A stretch of DNA of 60,000 nucleotides from Lingula anatina (lineage: Eukaryota > Brachiopoda > Lingulata > Lingulida > Lingulidae). The position numbers and the translations under genes were made by a program. Below the pieces are notes generated by a model, which was not told where the DNA came from, made no database searches, and saw only the letters and a list, made by a program, of their open reading frames with translations. The stretch is taken from positions 64,001 to 124,000 of the forward strand of contig NW_019775799.1 of the NCBI RefSeq assembly GCF_001039355.2, in the 5' to 3' direction. Of this stretch, positions 56,878 to 60,000 are shown piece after piece (the first letter of the stretch is position 1; each line of letters starts with the position of its first letter).

Positions 56878-57050
56878 CAGGAGTTGACTGAGCTGCCATC
56901 TATAGTCTAAAACTGAAACTGTGTGGAATGTGTTGTAACACCTAGAGTTGACTGAGCTGCCCTCTATGAATGAAAACTATACTAAATGGAGAACTATGTG
57001 GAGGGTGTTAAAAAATAACACCTAATTTAGTTAGATGCCATCTGAAAACA
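56864..57050 (+). repeat. Three-copy degenerate tandem repeat spanning the BBS5 stop and 3' UTR
   Basis: Units share gtgtt(a/g)ta, agttgactgagctgcc and tctat, with starts near 56869, 56930 and 57005. The first unit includes the last codons and the stop, so the duplication began at the coding end and spread into the UTR. Confidence 0.65.
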
Positions 57051-60000
57051 CACTGAATTAAAGACTGTTGGGGACTGCACTCATGGAATGTATTTTTTTA
57101 TTTCATGGTATTCATTGTTGTCATTTTCTTTTCGTTCATCGTGATAGTGGGTCTGTTTGTTCAGTTTTGGTATATCACAACTTGTTTAAATATCGCAACT
57201 TAATTGTATATTCTCATTATGAAGTAATGCTATCCGTCCAGTGAACAAAGACCACTTAATTGGCTACTACCCTGTAGGATATCAAGTATGTTGTTTATCA
57301 CATTGTACCATCAACTGGTTTAAGATTTTATAAAACTGAAGATAAACAGCAACTTTGGTAGTGTAGAGGAACAGAATTTCAGTAAATGTGTGTTTGTGTG
57401 GTAATGATGCAGCTGATATATAATATCCATTTCCTGGGTAGATAAAGCATTCCAAATGCATTTCTTAATGCGAAGATGTGTGTATATCCAGTCTTTTGAA
57501 AAAAAAATCATGATATCTGTTTTATACATGTATATTTAAATTATAAATTTTTGTAAATTGCACTTTTATTAGCCTTAATAGGTGAAATGAGGAATTTTTA
57601 TGTATATTTGTGGGTATTTATAAATACCAGTCCTTGTAACAACAACTGTTTTATGTTTTGAATTGATAATTCATTTCTCAAAAGTGCATGTTCTCAAAAT
57701 CAAGGGTCTGCATTCCATACAAACATTAAATTAATATACCTGTGCTGTGCAATAATTAACATTTGAAAAGACTGATTTAAGACAACTAGAACTACTACAA
57801 AACAATTTAGTTATTTGTAGGCTTACCACTGTTGTTTCTAAGAAAAAGATTAGTGATTTATATAACCCCCTCCCAAAATAAAAGTATTCTTAAAATTATT
57901 ACTCTAAAATTATAATGGAATAATGTGTTTTAAGACTCTGGGTTTTAGGGTCCAAAAGCTCACTGTATTTTATACTAATATTATACTCATCAGTTGAAAT
58001 ATTCACAGGCAAAACAAGAGTGGTCCTTTATTAAAAAGCTGGTCATTTCACATTTTTATACCAACAGAAGTCGTACAGAAGGACTACCAACAGAAGTGCA
58101 CATGATTAAGTTGTATCAAGTCTGTTATAACTCCTTGGTTGTATCAAGGAGTTATAACAGTTGTTTAAAATATTCTAAAATGTCTAAAAAGACTGAAGTT
58201 TGATGATTAGTTACTATTAATTTTTAACATATTATTTATTCATTTATTTAATTTGAGGGGGGGGGGGGGGGGGTCGGTTTCGTATGAGATCCAAAGGAGG
58301 AACTGTGGACCATCAAACATCGAAGCTTGAAATAGCTATCTAAATAGCCCCTAACGCAATGGCTGAGATCTCCTCTAACACAATGGCTCTACTTCATTCA
58401 TTGATTGTGAGGTGCGTGTATTATGGTGAAGTTTACCGCAGTTTGCTCGGGCACATCACTAATAATGGATGCAAGAATAATGTTTTTGGTATTTTAAAAC
58501 TGAAATCTCAGAAACAGTGCTGTTTGTGAAATTAATGCAATGTATGCTTTCTCCTCCCTAATTTCTATTTCTTTATTTTTTTTCATTAGCATAATTATTT
58601 AATCTGATTTTATCGTAAATGTTTTATTTTTTCACAATATTATTGTTTTTTATCTTTTTGCTTATTTATTATTTCTATCAGCATCATAATTTTTTACAAT
58701 AGTCAGATTGTGACAAGAGGATGTTCAATATAAACACAGGCACTGATTAAACAAACACCATCCCATTAGCCTACATGTATGTGATTCATTTCCTTAGAGC
58801 AACATAACCGCTTAACACAACCTAAACAGGAGGGGTGTTTAACTAACAATTTCTTGTTTTTGTTAAGTTTACTTCCTTATTTTGGCACATAGTATCATTT
58901 TAATATGATGAGGATATTTTATAATGATAACATTGTAAGAGATGAGCCAAAAATATTCATTTCGTGCAGATATTTTGTAGTATTGTAAGCGGCATTTAAT
59001 CCCAACATCCGGCAATAAGGAAGCTCCTTAGAAGAGTAAGACAATAGCTCAGCGAGTCATGATTTTACTTTAATCCAGTATTCTTCCAGTTGCAAACATA
59101 TTACAAAACCTTAGACTATTGAAAACACCACATTTTAGACATTTCTCGAAGGTGAGTTGATAATTTTTAGCAGTATTTCTAGAGGAAGCATGGAAATAGT
59201 TCCTGTTTAAGTGTAGTTAAGGCTGCTCCCAGTAGTATAGTAGCATTACGAGTTGAAATGCCATTCATATAAAACCTTAATGTCTTTAACATATCCGGTA
59301 CTATATGGTGTGGCAACTTGCAGATGATATGGTACCATTATGAAAAACAATGAAATCATCGCGGATAGGAGATTTGTGAGACTTTTTCTAGTTAAGTTTA
59401 ATTTGATAACGCCTCTTTAAAAGTTTAATTAAATGTCGAGCGGATGAGTGACGGGCAGCTTGAGGAGGAACTGCCACTAAACTAATGGCATTAACATAGT
59501 CCCATAGGATTGTTACATACGTATCCATGTATGATATGATATAAATCCAAAAAACCTCATCTGGATATTTTCAACCTTGACAAGTACTTTTTTACACTTA
59601 TTGTCCTCTAGCTTGCTCACTATTTGCAGACATAAGATTTACTGTGCAATCATGAAATTCCAAGATTTTAAACTAATTTGCCATGTATCATAAGCCTCTC
59701 TCTCCCCCCTCCTCCCCAGATTCCAGGTGGATTAAATGTTTTGTCCTGTGTTAAATGGTCTAAGAATATTTCAACCTAGTGTCCAAAAGAAAAGAAGAAA
59801 AAAAAATTGTTCCCTTTCATACATGTGACCTGCTGATCAGTGGGTGATTGTTATAATGTCACTTTGTCACCAATTGTTTATTTTATCATTTGGTGAAAAA
59901 ATTAGAGGTCTTTTCAAAGCAGGGACACTGAAAACCCAGGCAGCCAGTTCATAACCACCCCCTTTTCTCCTCACCTTCTCTTCTCCCCCCACCCCCCACC
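57051..60000. other. BBS5 3' flank: no further gene seen
   Basis: AT-rich sequence with a candidate AATAAA at 57877-57882, a perfect hairpin at 58122-58160 and a G run at 58256-58272. The short open frames have no recognisable content. Another gene may begin beyond the window. Confidence 0.5.

Overview
This is animal nuclear DNA: AT-rich, intron-rich, full of simple-sequence repeats, with two long N runs and five single-N scaffold joins. Short exons with GT-AG introns, the protein families found, and the LINE and MITE-like debris suggest a marine invertebrate, probably a lophotrochozoan such as a mollusc or a relative. The species is my inference and is not proven. There is no prokaryotic or viral gene content.

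Layout: (1) 1-22167, minus strand: the 5' half of an integrin alpha gene (alpha-4/alpha-9-like, no I-domain). Eleven exons encode the signal peptide, the seven-bladed beta-propeller and the start of the thigh domain; the rest lies beyond base 1. Intron 1 is about 15.4 kb and holds most of the repeats. (2) 22168-27688: intergenic. (3) 27689-31302, plus strand: a three-exon Ly6/uPAR-type GPI-anchored protein. (4) 33730-37902, minus strand: an eight-exon protein with a membrane segment and ankyrin repeats, which I cannot assign to a named family; its likely promoter lies at about 38460-38550. (5) 40224-47967, minus strand: a complete 16-exon DDX23/PRP28 spliceosomal DEAD-box helicase. (6) 49060-56877, plus strand: a complete BBS5 gene (BBSome subunit), head to head with DDX23 across a compact shared promoter with ETS-like and NRF1-like sites. 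(7) 56878-60000: the 3' flank of BBS5, with no further gene seen.

For the integrin, DDX23, BBS5 and Ly6 genes the intron phases chain correctly across every exon reconstructed, and the resulting proteins have normal family lengths (DDX23 766 aa, BBS5 340 aa, Ly6 154 aa). The genes act in unrelated processes (adhesion, cell surface, splicing, cilia); only the DDX23-BBS5 pair appears to share regulation.

The less ordinary content is the membrane-ankyrin protein, a candidate in-frame 30-nt cassette exon in BBS5, a partial exon duplication in the ankyrin gene, and at least four families of short non-autonomous mobile elements with inverted termini. I found no convincing new multi-gene system.
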